A stretch of 64,000 nucleotides of DNA from Lachnospiraceae bacterium (GTDB lineage: Bacteria > Bacillota > Clostridia > Lachnospirales > Lachnospiraceae): contig CAJTFL010000009.1 in the NCBI GenBank assembly GCA_910575565.1, forward strand, positions 125,197-189,196. The letters are read 5' to 3'. Numbering within the stretch: the stretch's first letter is position 1; every line of letters begins with the position of its first letter. Made by a program: the position numbers and the translations under genes. The notes beneath the pieces are model-generated. The model saw nothing but the letters and a program-made list of their open reading frames with translations, had not been told where the DNA came from and did not search any database. Positions 8,519 through 17,612 of the stretch are shown in pieces.

Positions 8519-8782
8519 ATGACGGATTTGGAGATACTTGATATTTTGTATTATACATTTCAGCTGGCACTGAGGCTGACCATGCCTTTTCTGCTGACCA
8601 GCATGGTGGTGGGAATAGTAATTGCCATTTTCCAGGCGGCGACCCAGATTAATGAGCAGACCATGACCTTTGTGCCGAAATTCCTTTCCATCCTGGCGGT
8701 AATGGGATTTTTGGGAAGCACCATCTTAGCTGCTCTCCAGGATTTTGTCCGGCAGATGATAGGGCTGATTGTGGGAGGCTGA
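8519..8782 (+). CDS. fliQ: Flagellar export gate protein FliQ
   Basis: 87 residues, two membrane helices separated by the AIFQAATQINEQTMTFVPK segment conserved in FliQ/SpaQ. A subunit of the FliPQR export gate. A GAAGG-like ribosome site lies upstream; fliR starts six bases after its stop. Confidence 0.93.
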   Translation: MTDLEILDILYYTFQLALRLTMPFLLTSMVVGIVIAIFQAATQINEQTMTFVPKFLSILAVMGFLGSTILAALQDFVRQMIGLIVGG

Positions 8783-8788
8783 TGATCC

Positions 8789-9547
8789 ATGCTGATTCTG
8801 TTTTCCCTGATTTTTATGCGGATGAGCGGAGCCGTAATCTTTAACCCGTTGCTGGGCAGGACCAATTATCCCAGGCCCGCTAAGGGAGCGCTGATTTTCG
8901 TGCTCACGCTGCTTCTGTATATGGGGGTAGACGGCAGCCTGCAGCATCAGCCTTCTGGCATGATTGAATTTGGGGTTATGCTGGTGAAGGAGCTTATGGT
9001 CGGGTTTGTCCTTGGGTTTTCCATGGAGCTGACTTACGCCATTATCCGGTACGCATCGGCGATTATGGACTATACCATGGGCTTATCCATGGCTCAGGTT
9101 TACGATCCCCAGTATAATACCCAGATGACCATTACTTCCGGTGTTTATTACGCTTTTTTGTCGCTGATTTTCTTGACGACCAATGGGCATCTGCAGCTTT
9201 TAGGTTTGTTTTTTGCCTCAGCCCGCCTGGTTCCTTTCGGACAGGTGACGCTAAGGCCTGAGCTTTACCAGCTGGTATTAGAGATTTTCCGTGCCAATAT
9301 TACCATGGGCTTACAGTTTGCCTTTCCGCTGATTGCCATGGAGATGGTGACGGAGGCGGCGGTAGGGATTTTAATGCGGATGATCCCCCAGATCAATGTG
9401 TTTGCGGTGAATTTCCAGATTAAGATCATCGTCGGCCTTTTGATGATGGTATTTTTGTTCAACCCTATGGCTGACAGGCTTTATGTGATGATTGACGATC
9501 TGTTCCGGAATATGCAGCAGCTTTTGGAATTGATGGGGCCTGGATAA
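8789..9547 (+). CDS. fliR: Flagellar export gate protein FliR
   Basis: 252 residues with about six hydrophobic segments and the FliR pattern (MRMSGAVIFNPLLGR near the start; LMVGFVLGFSMELTYAIIRY; NVFAVNFQIKIIVGLLMMV). Single-copy subunit that closes the FliPQR ring in the basal body. The GGGAGG before the ATG lies in the end of fliQ, indicating coupled translation. Confidence 0.93.
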   Translation: MLILFSLIFMRMSGAVIFNPLLGRTNYPRPAKGALIFVLTLLLYMGVDGSLQHQPSGMIEFGVMLVKELMVGFVLGFSMELTYAIIRYASAIMDYTMGLSMAQVYDPQYNTQMTITSGVYYAFLSLIFLTTNGHLQLLGLFFASARLVPFGQVTLRPELYQLVLEIFRANITMGLQFAFPLIAMEMVTEAAVGILMRMIPQINVFAVNFQIKIIVGLLMMVFLFNPMADRLYVMIDDLFRNMQQLLELMGPG

Positions 9548-9583
9548 TTTCCGGGGAATTGAACACGGAAGGGAGTGGTGGGC

Positions 9584-10657
9584 TTGGCAGAGGCGAACGG
9601 ACAAGAAAAGACCGAGAAACCGACGGGCAAACGGCGGCGGGATGCCAGGAAGGACGGCAACCTGTTCCAAAGCAAGGACGCGGTTACGGTGGTTATGCTT
9701 TTTGGCGTTTTCTATATGATCCGCATGACGCTGCCTTCCATATACCGGACCATGCGGGATGTGATGCTCCGCTATTTTTCTATGGTGGGGAATTCCGATC
9801 CCTTCAGTGAAGGCCCGAATATGTATGTGTACATGGTGGTGTCCATACTGAAATGTTCCCTTCCACTTTTGCTTATGTCGTTGTTTTTAGGGTTTTTGGG
9901 CCATGGGATCCAAACCCGGTTTAACCTTACCTTTAAGCCATTGCGCCCGAAGTTCAGCAAGCTGAACCCCATTACCGGGATTAAGCGCTTGTTTGGCATA
10001 AAAAAGCTGGTGGATTTGGCGAAGAACCTGATTAAAATCGGCCTGCTGATTGCTCTTTTGTACGGCCTGCTAAAGGATGATATGATTGAGATTTCCAGGA
10101 TGTTTGATATGCCCATCCTCTTGTCCACCTCCCGTATGCTGCAGATGGTGTTTGATTTGGTAAAGCGGGTATGTTTAGCCTTTGCCATCGTGGCGTTTTT
10201 TGATTATCTTTACCAAAGATGGGACTATGAGAATAATCTGAAGATGACCAAGCAGGAAGTGAAGGATGAGTATAAGAATACCGAGGGAAACCCGGAGATT
10301 AAGGGAAGGATCAGGAGCGTCCAGCGCCAGATGGCCTTAAGCCGCATGATGCAGAAGGTTCCCCAGGCAGACGTAATTGTAAGAAACCCAACCCACTTTG
10401 CCGTGGCTCTCCGCTACGATCCCGAAAGGGACAACGCCCCCATCGTTTTGGCTAAGGGGCAGGATTCCCTGGCGCTGCGTATCGTGAAGGTAGGGGAAGA
10501 GCACGGCGTGTTTGTGATAGAAAACCGGCCTTTGGCCAGGGCTTTGTATGCCTCCTGTGAGCTGGATCGGGAGATCCCGGCGGAGTTTTACGGGGCGGTG
10601 GCGGAGATCCTGGTTTATATTTACAAGGCCAGCAACAGGCAGGATATGTTCCAGTAG
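9584..10657 (+). CDS. flhB: Flagellar export apparatus protein FlhB
   Basis: About 357 residues: an N-terminal basic segment (EKTEKPTGKRRRDARKDG), four membrane helices, then a cytoplasmic domain with the autocleavage motif NPTH (VIVRNPTHFAVALRYD). FlhB cleaves itself at Asn-Pro and switches substrate specificity from hook to filament. A TTG start at 9584 is chosen because GAAGGGAG (9568-9575) lies eight bases before it; GTG codons at 9575 and 9578 overlap that site. Confidence 0.93.
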   Translation: MAEANGQEKTEKPTGKRRRDARKDGNLFQSKDAVTVVMLFGVFYMIRMTLPSIYRTMRDVMLRYFSMVGNSDPFSEGPNMYVYMVVSILKCSLPLLLMSLFLGFLGHGIQTRFNLTFKPLRPKFSKLNPITGIKRLFGIKKLVDLAKNLIKIGLLIALLYGLLKDDMIEISRMFDMPILLSTSRMLQMVFDLVKRVCLAFAIVAFFDYLYQRWDYENNLKMTKQEVKDEYKNTEGNPEIKGRIRSVQRQMALSRMMQKVPQADVIVRNPTHFAVALRYDPERDNAPIVLAKGQDSLALRIVKVGEEHGVFVIENRPLARALYASCELDREIPAEFYGAVAEILVYIYKASNRQDMFQ

Positions 10658-10737
10658 GGCGTATCTTCCTGATGATACGGGAAACAGTCAGCTTTTGTGG
10701 GCAAATTTAATTCTGCAAGGATGGATGGAGTTTTTTC

Positions 10738-12891
10738 ATGAAAAAGTTACTGAGTTATTCGGTTGTACTGTTTGTACTTACAATAATCCTTTTATTGATT
10801 ATCCCAATGCCCGCCGCCATGGTGGACGTGGCGATTATTATCAATATGTCGCTCTCCATGATGATCCTGGTAACGACCATGACCATCCATGAGCCCTTGG
10901 AGTTTTCCATATTCCCATCGCTTTTGTTGATTACAACATTGTTCCGTCTGGGAATTAATGTGTCCACAACCAGGAATATTTTAACCAGTTCCGGTTCTTC
11001 CGGCCAGATTATCGCCGCCTTCGGTGATTTCGTTCTCCGGGGGAACGTGGTAGTCGGCATGATTATCTATATGATTATCGTGTTGATGCAGTTTATCGTA
11101 ATTACGAAAGGCGCGGAACGTGTGTCCGAGGTTGCCGCCAGATTTACCCTGGATGCCATGCCAGGTAAGCAGATGGCCATCGACGCGGACTTAAACTCCG
11201 GGCTGATTGATGAGCAGCAGGCGAAAGCCCGCCGTGAGAAGATCCAGAGGGAAGCGGACTTTTACGGTTCCATGGACGGTGCTACAAAGATTGTAAAGGG
11301 CGACTCGGTGATGTCCTTAATCACTACCGCCATTAACTTAATCGGCGGGAGCATTATCGGAATTATCCAGTCCAACCAGTCTATTGGAGAAGTGTTAAAT
11401 ACGTATTCCATCGCTACCGTGGGCGATGGTTTGGTGGGGCAGATCCCTTCCCTGCTGATTTCCGTGGCAACGGGCATGATTGTTACCAGGGCTGTTGCGG
11501 AAGGAAGCTTAAACGAGGATATTTCCAAGCAGTTTATGGGCCAGCCGGTAGCCATCATGATCAGCGGCATTGTGCTGTCGGTGCTGACGGTGATCCCTGG
11601 GATGCCGGTAATCCAGCTTTTAGTGATTTCCGTAGGCTTGATTGGAATCGGGTACTACTTATCCAGGCGGATTAAGGCTGAGCCTGCCCTTGCCATGGCC
11701 GGAGCCATGGGCGGCGGCGCGACCTTAAGGAATTTCACCGGCGCCGAGGGAGAGCTGGGCGAAGAAGCGGCTGAGGGGGCGCCCCAGCCGGTAAGCGAAG
11801 AAGAGTACTTTAAGGATGTGAACAACGTTTACACCTTGTTAAATGTAGAGGCCATTGAGATGGAGTTTGGCTACAGCCTGATTCCTTTGGTAGATGAGTC
11901 GGTGGGCGGCCGCCTGATTAACCGGATCATTATTTTCCGCAGGCAGTATGCCCAGGACATGGGCTTTGTCATCCCCTCCATACGTCTTCGTGACAGTTCT
12001 GGGCTAAATACCAACCAGTACTGCATAAAGATTAAAGGGGAGGAGGTAGCCAAGGGGGAGATCCTGATTGATTACTTCCTGGCACTGGAGCCGGAGAACC
12101 CGGAAAAGGAAATCGACGGCATCGAGACCATCGAGCCTGCATACGGCATTCCCAGCCGGTGGATAAAGCCGGAAAACCGGGAGCTGGCGGAAATCTATGG
12201 CTATACGGTAATCGACCCCTTGTCTGTTCTGGTGACGCATTTATCTGAGGTGGTGAAGCAGCACGCCCATGAGCTGATCACCCGTCAGGAGATTATCCAT
12301 CTGGTGGAGAATATGAAGAAAACTTCTCCAGAGTTGGTTGACGAGGCATTTCCCAATGTGGTTTCCTACAGCTTATTCCAGAAGATACTCACCAGCCTGT
12401 TAAAGGAAGGCGTGCCCATTAAGGATTTGGAAACCATTATTGAGTCTATTTTGGAGACTATATCGGATACGGGCCTTCCGGTCAAGGATGTAGATGGCCT
12501 GATTGAAAATATCCGGACTGCGCTGAAGCGTACCATTACCCGGATGTACTGTGAGGACGGCAGCATGAAGGTGCTTACCTTGGATTCCGAGCTGGAGCGC
12601 ACCATGGTAGGGTGCTTGTCCAAGAGCGAGAGGGGGTATTACCTGGCCTTAAGCCCGGATGTGCTCCAAAGCTTGATTAACCAGATCACGGTTCAGCTGA
12701 AGAAGTTTAACAGCATTTCCCAGACGCCGGTTATCCTGACCTCCCAAGTGATGCGGGTTCACTTTTACCGGCTGATTGACCAGTTTTATCCCAATGTCAG
12801 GGTGCTGTCCTTTAATGAAATTGCCAATAATGTGCAGATACAGTCCATCGGAAGCCTGACGCTTGAGCGCACCACGAGAAAAGGAGCGTAA
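10738..12891 (+). CDS. flhA: Flagellar export gate protein FlhA
   Basis: 717 residues. About eight membrane helices in the first 300 residues, the FHIPEP-family signature (LFRLGINVSTTRNIL, then FTLDAMPGKQMAIDADLNSG), and a large soluble C-terminal domain from about residue 345 that docks export chaperones. It forms the nonameric export ring. flhF and flhG, which follow flhA in Bacillus and many clostridia, are missing: the sigma factor comes directly after. Confidence 0.95.
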   Translation: MKKLLSYSVVLFVLTIILLLIIPMPAAMVDVAIIINMSLSMMILVTTMTIHEPLEFSIFPSLLLITTLFRLGINVSTTRNILTSSGSSGQIIAAFGDFVLRGNVVVGMIIYMIIVLMQFIVITKGAERVSEVAARFTLDAMPGKQMAIDADLNSGLIDEQQAKARREKIQREADFYGSMDGATKIVKGDSVMSLITTAINLIGGSIIGIIQSNQSIGEVLNTYSIATVGDGLVGQIPSLLISVATGMIVTRAVAEGSLNEDISKQFMGQPVAIMISGIVLSVLTVIPGMPVIQLLVISVGLIGIGYYLSRRIKAEPALAMAGAMGGGATLRNFTGAEGELGEEAAEGAPQPVSEEEYFKDVNNVYTLLNVEAIEMEFGYSLIPLVDESVGGRLINRIIIFRRQYAQDMGFVIPSIRLRDSSGLNTNQYCIKIKGEEVAKGEILIDYFLALEPENPEKEIDGIETIEPAYGIPSRWIKPENRELAEIYGYTVIDPLSVLVTHLSEVVKQHAHELITRQEIIHLVENMKKTSPELVDEAFPNVVSYSLFQKILTSLLKEGVPIKDLETIIESILETISDTGLPVKDVDGLIENIRTALKRTITRMYCEDGSMKVLTLDSELERTMVGCLSKSERGYYLALSPDVLQSLINQITVQLKKFNSISQTPVILTSQVMRVHFYRLIDQFYPNVRVLSFNEIANNVQIQSIGSLTLERTTRKGA

Positions 12892-12892
12892 T

Positions 12893-12933
12893 CCCGGCTT
12901 TTGCGTTTTCAGGGCGGTTACGCTTTAACCGGG
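12893..12933 (+). promoter_or_regulatory. Imperfect hairpin between flhA and the sigma factor
   Basis: CCCGG (12893-12897) pairs with CCGGG (12929-12933), with an inner GCGT/ACGC pairing (12903-12906 with 12920-12923). There is no T-run. It sits one base after the flhA stop and a few bases before the sigma-factor ribosome site, so it may separate or tune the two reading frames; function is inferred. Confidence 0.3.
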
Positions 12934-12952
12934 CATGAGAGGGGTGACAAAG

Positions 12953-13723
12953 ATGGTTCCGGCAGATTATCTGGAAGAGAAAACGAATGAAGAGCTTTTG
13001 GCGCTGTACCAGAAAGAAGGGAAGCTGGAGGTAAAGCAGGCTCTTGTTATGCGCTATTTGTACATTGTGCGGACCATTGCCCTGCAGATGCGGAATGTTT
13101 ATGCAGGAACACTTCAGATGGAGGATATTATTAATGAGGGCGTAATCGCCATCATGAAAAGTATTGACAGATACGATCCAGAGAGAGATAATAAATTTGA
13201 GACATTTATTTCCAGACGTATCCGGGGGATGATTATCGATCTGGTGAGGAAGAATGACTGGATGCCCCGGGACTTTAGGAAGCAGGTGAAGGCCGTGGAG
13301 GATGTCCAGGCCTCCCTTAACCGTTCCCTGGGCAGGCAGCCTTCCGATGAGGAGACGGCCCAGGCTATGGGGATGGATATCCGCAAGTTTAAGAAGCTGC
13401 AGCGGATGAGCGTCATGATGAATGTGCTTTCCCTGGATATGATCACTGACGACGAGGGGGAGCGCCAGTCCCTGCAGCTTTCCAACAGCGATGCGGATTC
13501 CCAGCCGGAAAAGGCTTTTTTAAAAGGGGAGTCCCGCCAGGTTTTGGCCCAGGCGGTGGAAAGCTTAAAGGAAAAGGAAAAGATGGTGATCTCCCTTTAC
13601 TATGTGGAGGAATTTAATATGGGCCAGATTGCCCAGGTTTTAGGGGTAAGCGAACCCCGTATCTCCCAGATACACAGTTCTGCTATCCGTAAACTGAAAG
13701 CTTACATGAGCACATATATGTAA
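12953..13723 (+). CDS. fliA: FliA/WhiG-type RNA polymerase sigma factor (sigma-D)
   Basis: 256 residues. Region 2 (LVMRYLYIVRTIALQMRN; IINEGVIAIMKSIDRYDP; FETFISRRIRGMIIDLVR), region 3 (SLNRSLGRQPSDEETAQAMG) and region 4 (NMGQIAQVLGVSEPRISQIH) are all complete, in the FliA/WhiG arrangement. It directs late flagellar and chemotaxis promoters. The ATG at 12953 follows GAGAGGGGTG; an ATG at 12935 lies before that site. The position inside the operon matches sigD of Bacillus. Confidence 0.93.
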   Translation: MVPADYLEEKTNEELLALYQKEGKLEVKQALVMRYLYIVRTIALQMRNVYAGTLQMEDIINEGVIAIMKSIDRYDPERDNKFETFISRRIRGMIIDLVRKNDWMPRDFRKQVKAVEDVQASLNRSLGRQPSDEETAQAMGMDIRKFKKLQRMSVMMNVLSLDMITDDEGERQSLQLSNSDADSQPEKAFLKGESRQVLAQAVESLKEKEKMVISLYYVEEFNMGQIAQVLGVSEPRISQIHSSAIRKLKAYMSTYM

Positions 13724-13775
13724 ATCAAGAGTAACTGGGGGATATTTGCCCAGTTACGGGAAGGAGATGATGGAT

Positions 13776-14561
13776 ATGTATCAGGGATTTTACAACCTGA
13801 CCTCCGGGATGCTGACCCAGAGCAGGAATTTGAATGTAATCAGCAATAATATGGTAAATATCCAGACTGCCGGCTATAAGCGGGATAAGATGGTAAGCAC
13901 CACTTTCCAGGAGGAGATGCTTTACCGGACGGGAAAGCGGTATAAGGAGAACCCGGAGCCGATGGCTACCACCTCCAAGATCCGGGCGGCGGACAGGACT
14001 TATGTAAATTACGAGCAGGGCAGCTTTGATTCCACGGACGGGGTGTATGATTTTGCTTTGACGGACAGGGGATTTTTCTGCATTGATACGCCCCAGGGAA
14101 TCCGCTATACCCGGAATGGCTCCTTTAGCGTGGATGATGAAGGGTTTTTAAGCTTAAATGGCATGGGCAGGGTTCAGGGAAGGGACGGCCAGCCTATCCG
14201 GATTGAGAATGAGGAGTTTTATGTGGACAGCCAAGGGGTGATTACCCCGGGAGTGCTGGACGCGGAAGGGGCGGAGGAAGCGGCTGCCCAGGGCGGCCAG
14301 ATGGCTCTTAGAGTGGTGGATTTTGCAGATTATGAGCAGCTCCACAAGGAGGACTACGGGATGTTTTCTACCAACCAGGGAGCCCAGGAGGTAGAGAATC
14401 CATCCATCCTGTGGAAGACCTTAGAGCGTTCCAATGTAGACATGGTGGAGGAGATGACGAATATGATGTCCTCCCAGAGGGCACTCCAAAGCGCTGCCCA
14501 GGTGCTTAAGATGTACGATCAGATTATGGGCAAGGCCTCTACGGAAGTAGGGCGGCTGTAG
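13776..14561 (+). CDS. flgF: Flagellar rod protein, FlgF/FlgG type
   Basis: 261 residues with MYQGFYNLTSGMLTQSRNLN, then NNMVNIQTAGYKRDK at the N-terminus and the SNVDMVEEMTNMMSSQRALQ terminal helix. The rod family is certain; FlgF versus FlgG is not, because both neighbours have similar length. Adjacent paralogues here and in related genomes are usually labelled flgF then flgG. AAGGAG (13761-13766) lies nine bases before ATG 13776, and the paralogue also starts at MYQ, supporting this start over 13767 or 13770. Confidence 0.75.
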   Translation: MYQGFYNLTSGMLTQSRNLNVISNNMVNIQTAGYKRDKMVSTTFQEEMLYRTGKRYKENPEPMATTSKIRAADRTYVNYEQGSFDSTDGVYDFALTDRGFFCIDTPQGIRYTRNGSFSVDDEGFLSLNGMGRVQGRDGQPIRIENEEFYVDSQGVITPGVLDAEGAEEAAAQGGQMALRVVDFADYEQLHKEDYGMFSTNQGAQEVENPSILWKTLERSNVDMVEEMTNMMSSQRALQSAAQVLKMYDQIMGKASTEVGRL

Positions 14562-14621
14562 GATCCTTAACCGGTAAGTGAAATAAGCGGGTTCGCCGCA
14601 AGACCAAGGGAGAAGAGACGT

Positions 14622-15389
14622 ATGTATCAGTCATTTTACACAGGCGCGTTAGGCGCAGGAACCTACATGGCAAAGATGGGCATAATTTCCAATAACCTTG
14701 CCAATATCAATAATAACGGGTTTAAGCCTAAGACCGCGGCTTTTACCGATTTGCTTCAGTTTAACTTAAATGATTCGGAGACTGCCGTAACCGAGCTGAT
14801 GGCAGGGAACGGTGTGCGGATGCAGAGGACGTATACCAGCTATGACACGGCTGCGTTTACGACGACCAACAGCGATATTGATTACGCCATCGTGAATCCC
14901 AACCAGTTCTTTATGGTGCAGGATCAGGTTACGGGAGATATCACTTTTACCAGAAGCGGCCATTTCCACCGGGGCGAGCGGGAGGACGGGTTTTATTTGA
15001 TGACTGATGCCGGGAAACTGGTGTTAGATCAAAACGGCCAGCCCCTGCGGGCCGAGGTTCCCCAGATGGGGGACGAGGAAGGAGAGGAAGAAACGTATCT
15101 GGCAGAGGAGGAAGAGGGGGAGGATGCTCCCAGGCTTGCCCTCTATACCTTTACCCATCCCAGCCGTCTCCTTAGCGTAGGGGATAATGAATTTGCCCCT
15201 CCGGAGGGGATGGAGCCTATTCAGGTAAAGGATCCGCAGCTGATGGATCACGCCGTAGAGCGCTCCGCAACGGATTTAAGCAAGGAAATGGTGCGGTTAA
15301 TCGAATGCCAGCGGGCATACAGCTATGCGCTGCGCATGGTAACGACTTCGGATGAAATCGAGACCACCATCAACGGCTTAAGAGGATAA
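14622..15389 (+). CDS. flgG: Flagellar rod protein, FlgG/FlgF type
   Basis: 255 residues beginning MYQSFYTGALGAGTYMAKMG, with NNLANINNNGFK as the rod signature and a RSATDLSKEMVRLIECQRAY terminal helix. Between them is a Glu-rich insert (around residues 147-170) absent from the neighbouring paralogue. Structural protein of the distal rod. AAGGGAGAAGAG precedes the ATG. The flgF/flgG assignment between this and the previous gene is arbitrary from sequence alone. Confidence 0.75.
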   Translation: MYQSFYTGALGAGTYMAKMGIISNNLANINNNGFKPKTAAFTDLLQFNLNDSETAVTELMAGNGVRMQRTYTSYDTAAFTTTNSDIDYAIVNPNQFFMVQDQVTGDITFTRSGHFHRGEREDGFYLMTDAGKLVLDQNGQPLRAEVPQMGDEEGEEETYLAEEEEGEDAPRLALYTFTHPSRLLSVGDNEFAPPEGMEPIQVKDPQLMDHAVERSATDLSKEMVRLIECQRAYSYALRMVTTSDEIETTINGLRG

Positions 15390-15440
15390 ATGGCTGCGAA
15401 AAGCCAAGGGACAAAGACAAAATGAATGTGGGGAATCTTT

Positions 15441-16061
15441 ATGAGACTTAAAAGCTACGAAGATATGAATCTCCAGGAATTAGACGTGATGAAGGAGATT
15501 AGCAGCATTGGAACCAGCCATGCGGCCACGGCTTTGTCCAAGCTGCTTCAGAAGGAGGTCAGGATCACCATCCCAGAAATCAGCATTTTAAGCTATGAGG
15601 AGACGGTGGATCGGATCGGCCACATGGAAGAGCTGGTGGCGGCAACCCTCGTGCAGATGAAAAATGAAGTGGAAGGGCTGATGCTGTTTATCTTTAAGAT
15701 GGATTTGGCCAATGCGGTTCTGGGGAAGCTTTTAGAAAGGCATTACCAGTCTTTTGAGGAGCTGGATGAGATGGATTTTTCTGCACTGGAAGAAATTGGA
15801 AATATCATTATCTGCTCTTACGTTAATGCGTTTACCCAGCTGGTAGGGGTGGAGATTGATTTATCCGTGCCCAGCTCCACTATCAATATGCTGGGGGGAA
15901 TCTTAACCGTGCCTATTGCGGAGTATGGTTATGAGACCGATAAGCTGATGTATATTAACGCGGAATTTATTATGGATGGCGAGAAGCTTTCCGACGGGCT
16001 GTTAATGCTTCCGGATATTAAGTCGCTTAACAGTATCTTAGAGAAACTAGGTATTTCATGA
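15441..16061 (+). CDS. cheC: CheY-P phosphatase CheC
   Basis: 206 residues with the two-fold CheC repeat. The second motif EEIGNIIICSYVNAF keeps the catalytic Glu/Asn pair, whereas the first (KEISSIGTSHAATAL) has Ser where Asn is normal, so probably only one active site works. CheC dephosphorylates CheY-P and is stimulated by CheD. The start at 15441 follows TGTGGGGA; an ATG at 15426 is less likely. The stop overlaps the cheD start (ATGA). Confidence 0.9.
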   Translation: MRLKSYEDMNLQELDVMKEISSIGTSHAATALSKLLQKEVRITIPEISILSYEETVDRIGHMEELVAATLVQMKNEVEGLMLFIFKMDLANAVLGKLLERHYQSFEELDEMDFSALEEIGNIIICSYVNAFTQLVGVEIDLSVPSSTINMLGGILTVPIAEYGYETDKLMYINAEFIMDGEKLSDGLLMLPDIKSLNSILEKLGIS

Positions 16062-16546
16062 TGGCAGAGAGGGATATAAAAGTAGGTATTGGTGATATGA
16101 AGTTTACCAGGGGCGACAGTACCATCATTACATACGCCCTTGGTTCCTGTATTGGAATTACTTTCTATGATCCTTTCCTGAAGCTGGGCTGCCTGCTGCA
16201 TATTATGCTCCCAAACCGGACGGATCCTAACGATCCTAAGGTATTTAAGTATGCGGACAGCGGGATCCGTGAGACGATCCGGAAGCTTACGGCTTTCGGT
16301 ATGATGAAAAACCGGACAATTGTAAAGATTGCAGGCGGAGCGAAGATGTTTGAGATGAAAGGAAGCTCAAACTTAGGAAACATCGGGCAAAGGAATGCGG
16401 CGATGGTGAAACAGGTATTGATGGAAGAACGGATGCGCATAATGGCCGAGGACACAGGCGGAACCTATGCCCGGACAATGCTTTTAAACGTAGCAAACGG
16501 CGATGTATTTGTCCGCACGGTGGGCAGGCCGGAGAAGCGTCTGTAA
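16058..16546 (+). CDS. cheD: Chemoreceptor glutamine deamidase CheD
   Basis: 162 residues with the CheD triad: Thr22, Cys31 (ITYALGSCIGITFYDP) and His48 (CLLHIMLPN). It deamidates receptor glutamines and binds CheC to boost its phosphatase activity. Overlapping start with cheC implies balanced production of the CheC-CheD pair. The first of two consecutive ATGs is used. Confidence 0.93.
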   Translation: MMAERDIKVGIGDMKFTRGDSTIITYALGSCIGITFYDPFLKLGCLLHIMLPNRTDPNDPKVFKYADSGIRETIRKLTAFGMMKNRTIVKIAGGAKMFEMKGSSNLGNIGQRNAAMVKQVLMEERMRIMAEDTGGTYARTMLLNVANGDVFVRTVGRPEKRL

Positions 16547-16661
16547 AGCGGGCGGGGTTTGCCTGGCAGCCGGAGTGCGCAGATGGCGGGAATGAATTTT
16601 CAAACGCGCTCTAGGTTCACGCTGTGCCGTGGAACATACACAGAATGGAGGAGAGGAAGAG

Positions 16662-17609
16662 ATGAAAGCAGAGAAAGAGAAGGAAGGCATCCTTCTTGAA
16701 TCGGGTACAAATGAAATCGAAATTATGAAGTTCAAGATCCAGGGTGAGTTTTACGGCATTAACGTGGCTAAGGTAAAAGAAATCATGATGGCCGCCAAGG
16801 TGAAGATTATGCCCCATGCCCATCCTGCTGTGGAAGGGATCTTTAAGCCCAGGGATATCCTGATTACCGTAATCGACCTTGGGTTTTACTTAACCAATGA
16901 GTACTTGGAGCATAAGTCCAGGGATTTGTTTATCGTGACGAATTTTAATAAAATGACGGTGGCTTTCCGGGTGCAGAGCATCGAGGGCATCAGCCGGATT
17001 TCCTGGAAGGATATCCAGAAGCCGGATAAGACCCTGACCCACGGGGAAGAGGGCGTGGCTACAGGCATCGCCCAGTGTGCCGGGGAGCTGGTGACGATCC
17101 TTGACTTTGAAAAGATTGTGGCGGAGATTGCCCCCCAGACCACCATCCAGCTTTCCGAGGTGGAGCAGATGGGTGATCGGCCAATCTGCAATAATCCTTT
17201 GGTGATTGCGGAGGATTCTATCCTTCTCCAGAAGATGATTGATGATGCCTTGTCCAGGGCAGGCTTTACGGATGTGAAGAATTTCAACAACGGCCAGGAA
17301 GCCTGGGATTACTTAAGGTCCATCCGCCACGACTCGGATCTGTATGATAAGGTAAACCTGGTGATTACGGATATCGAGATGCCGGAGATGGACGGCCACC
17401 GCTTGACGAAGCTGATTAAGGAGGATGAGCGGCTTAAGCATCTTCCGGTGGTGATTTTCTCCTCCCTGATTGACGAGCAGATGCGGATTAAGGGCGAGGC
17501 ATTAGGTGCTGACGAGCAGCTTACCAAGCCGGAGATTGGCAATTTGGTTCATGTGATCGACCGGCTTTTGGATCGGTTTGAGAAAAATATCGGAAAAGCA
17601 GAAGAATAG
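16662..17609 (+). CDS. cheV: Chemotaxis coupling protein CheV
   Basis: 315 residues: a CheW-like scaffold domain (about residues 20-165, with IMKFKIQGEFYGINVAKVKE) fused to a receiver domain (about 180-305) holding the acidic pocket (VIAEDS), phospho-acceptor Asp (LVITDIEMPEMDG) and Lys (QLTKPE). It couples receptors to CheA and mediates adaptation. The ATG at 16662 follows GAGGAGAGGAAGAG. No cheA, cheW or cheB lies in the window. Confidence 0.93.
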   Translation: MKAEKEKEGILLESGTNEIEIMKFKIQGEFYGINVAKVKEIMMAAKVKIMPHAHPAVEGIFKPRDILITVIDLGFYLTNEYLEHKSRDLFIVTNFNKMTVAFRVQSIEGISRISWKDIQKPDKTLTHGEEGVATGIAQCAGELVTILDFEKIVAEIAPQTTIQLSEVEQMGDRPICNNPLVIAEDSILLQKMIDDALSRAGFTDVKNFNNGQEAWDYLRSIRHDSDLYDKVNLVITDIEMPEMDGHRLTKLIKEDERLKHLPVVIFSSLIDEQMRIKGEALGADEQLTKPEIGNLVHVIDRLLDRFEKNIGKAEE

Positions 17610-17612
17610 GCA

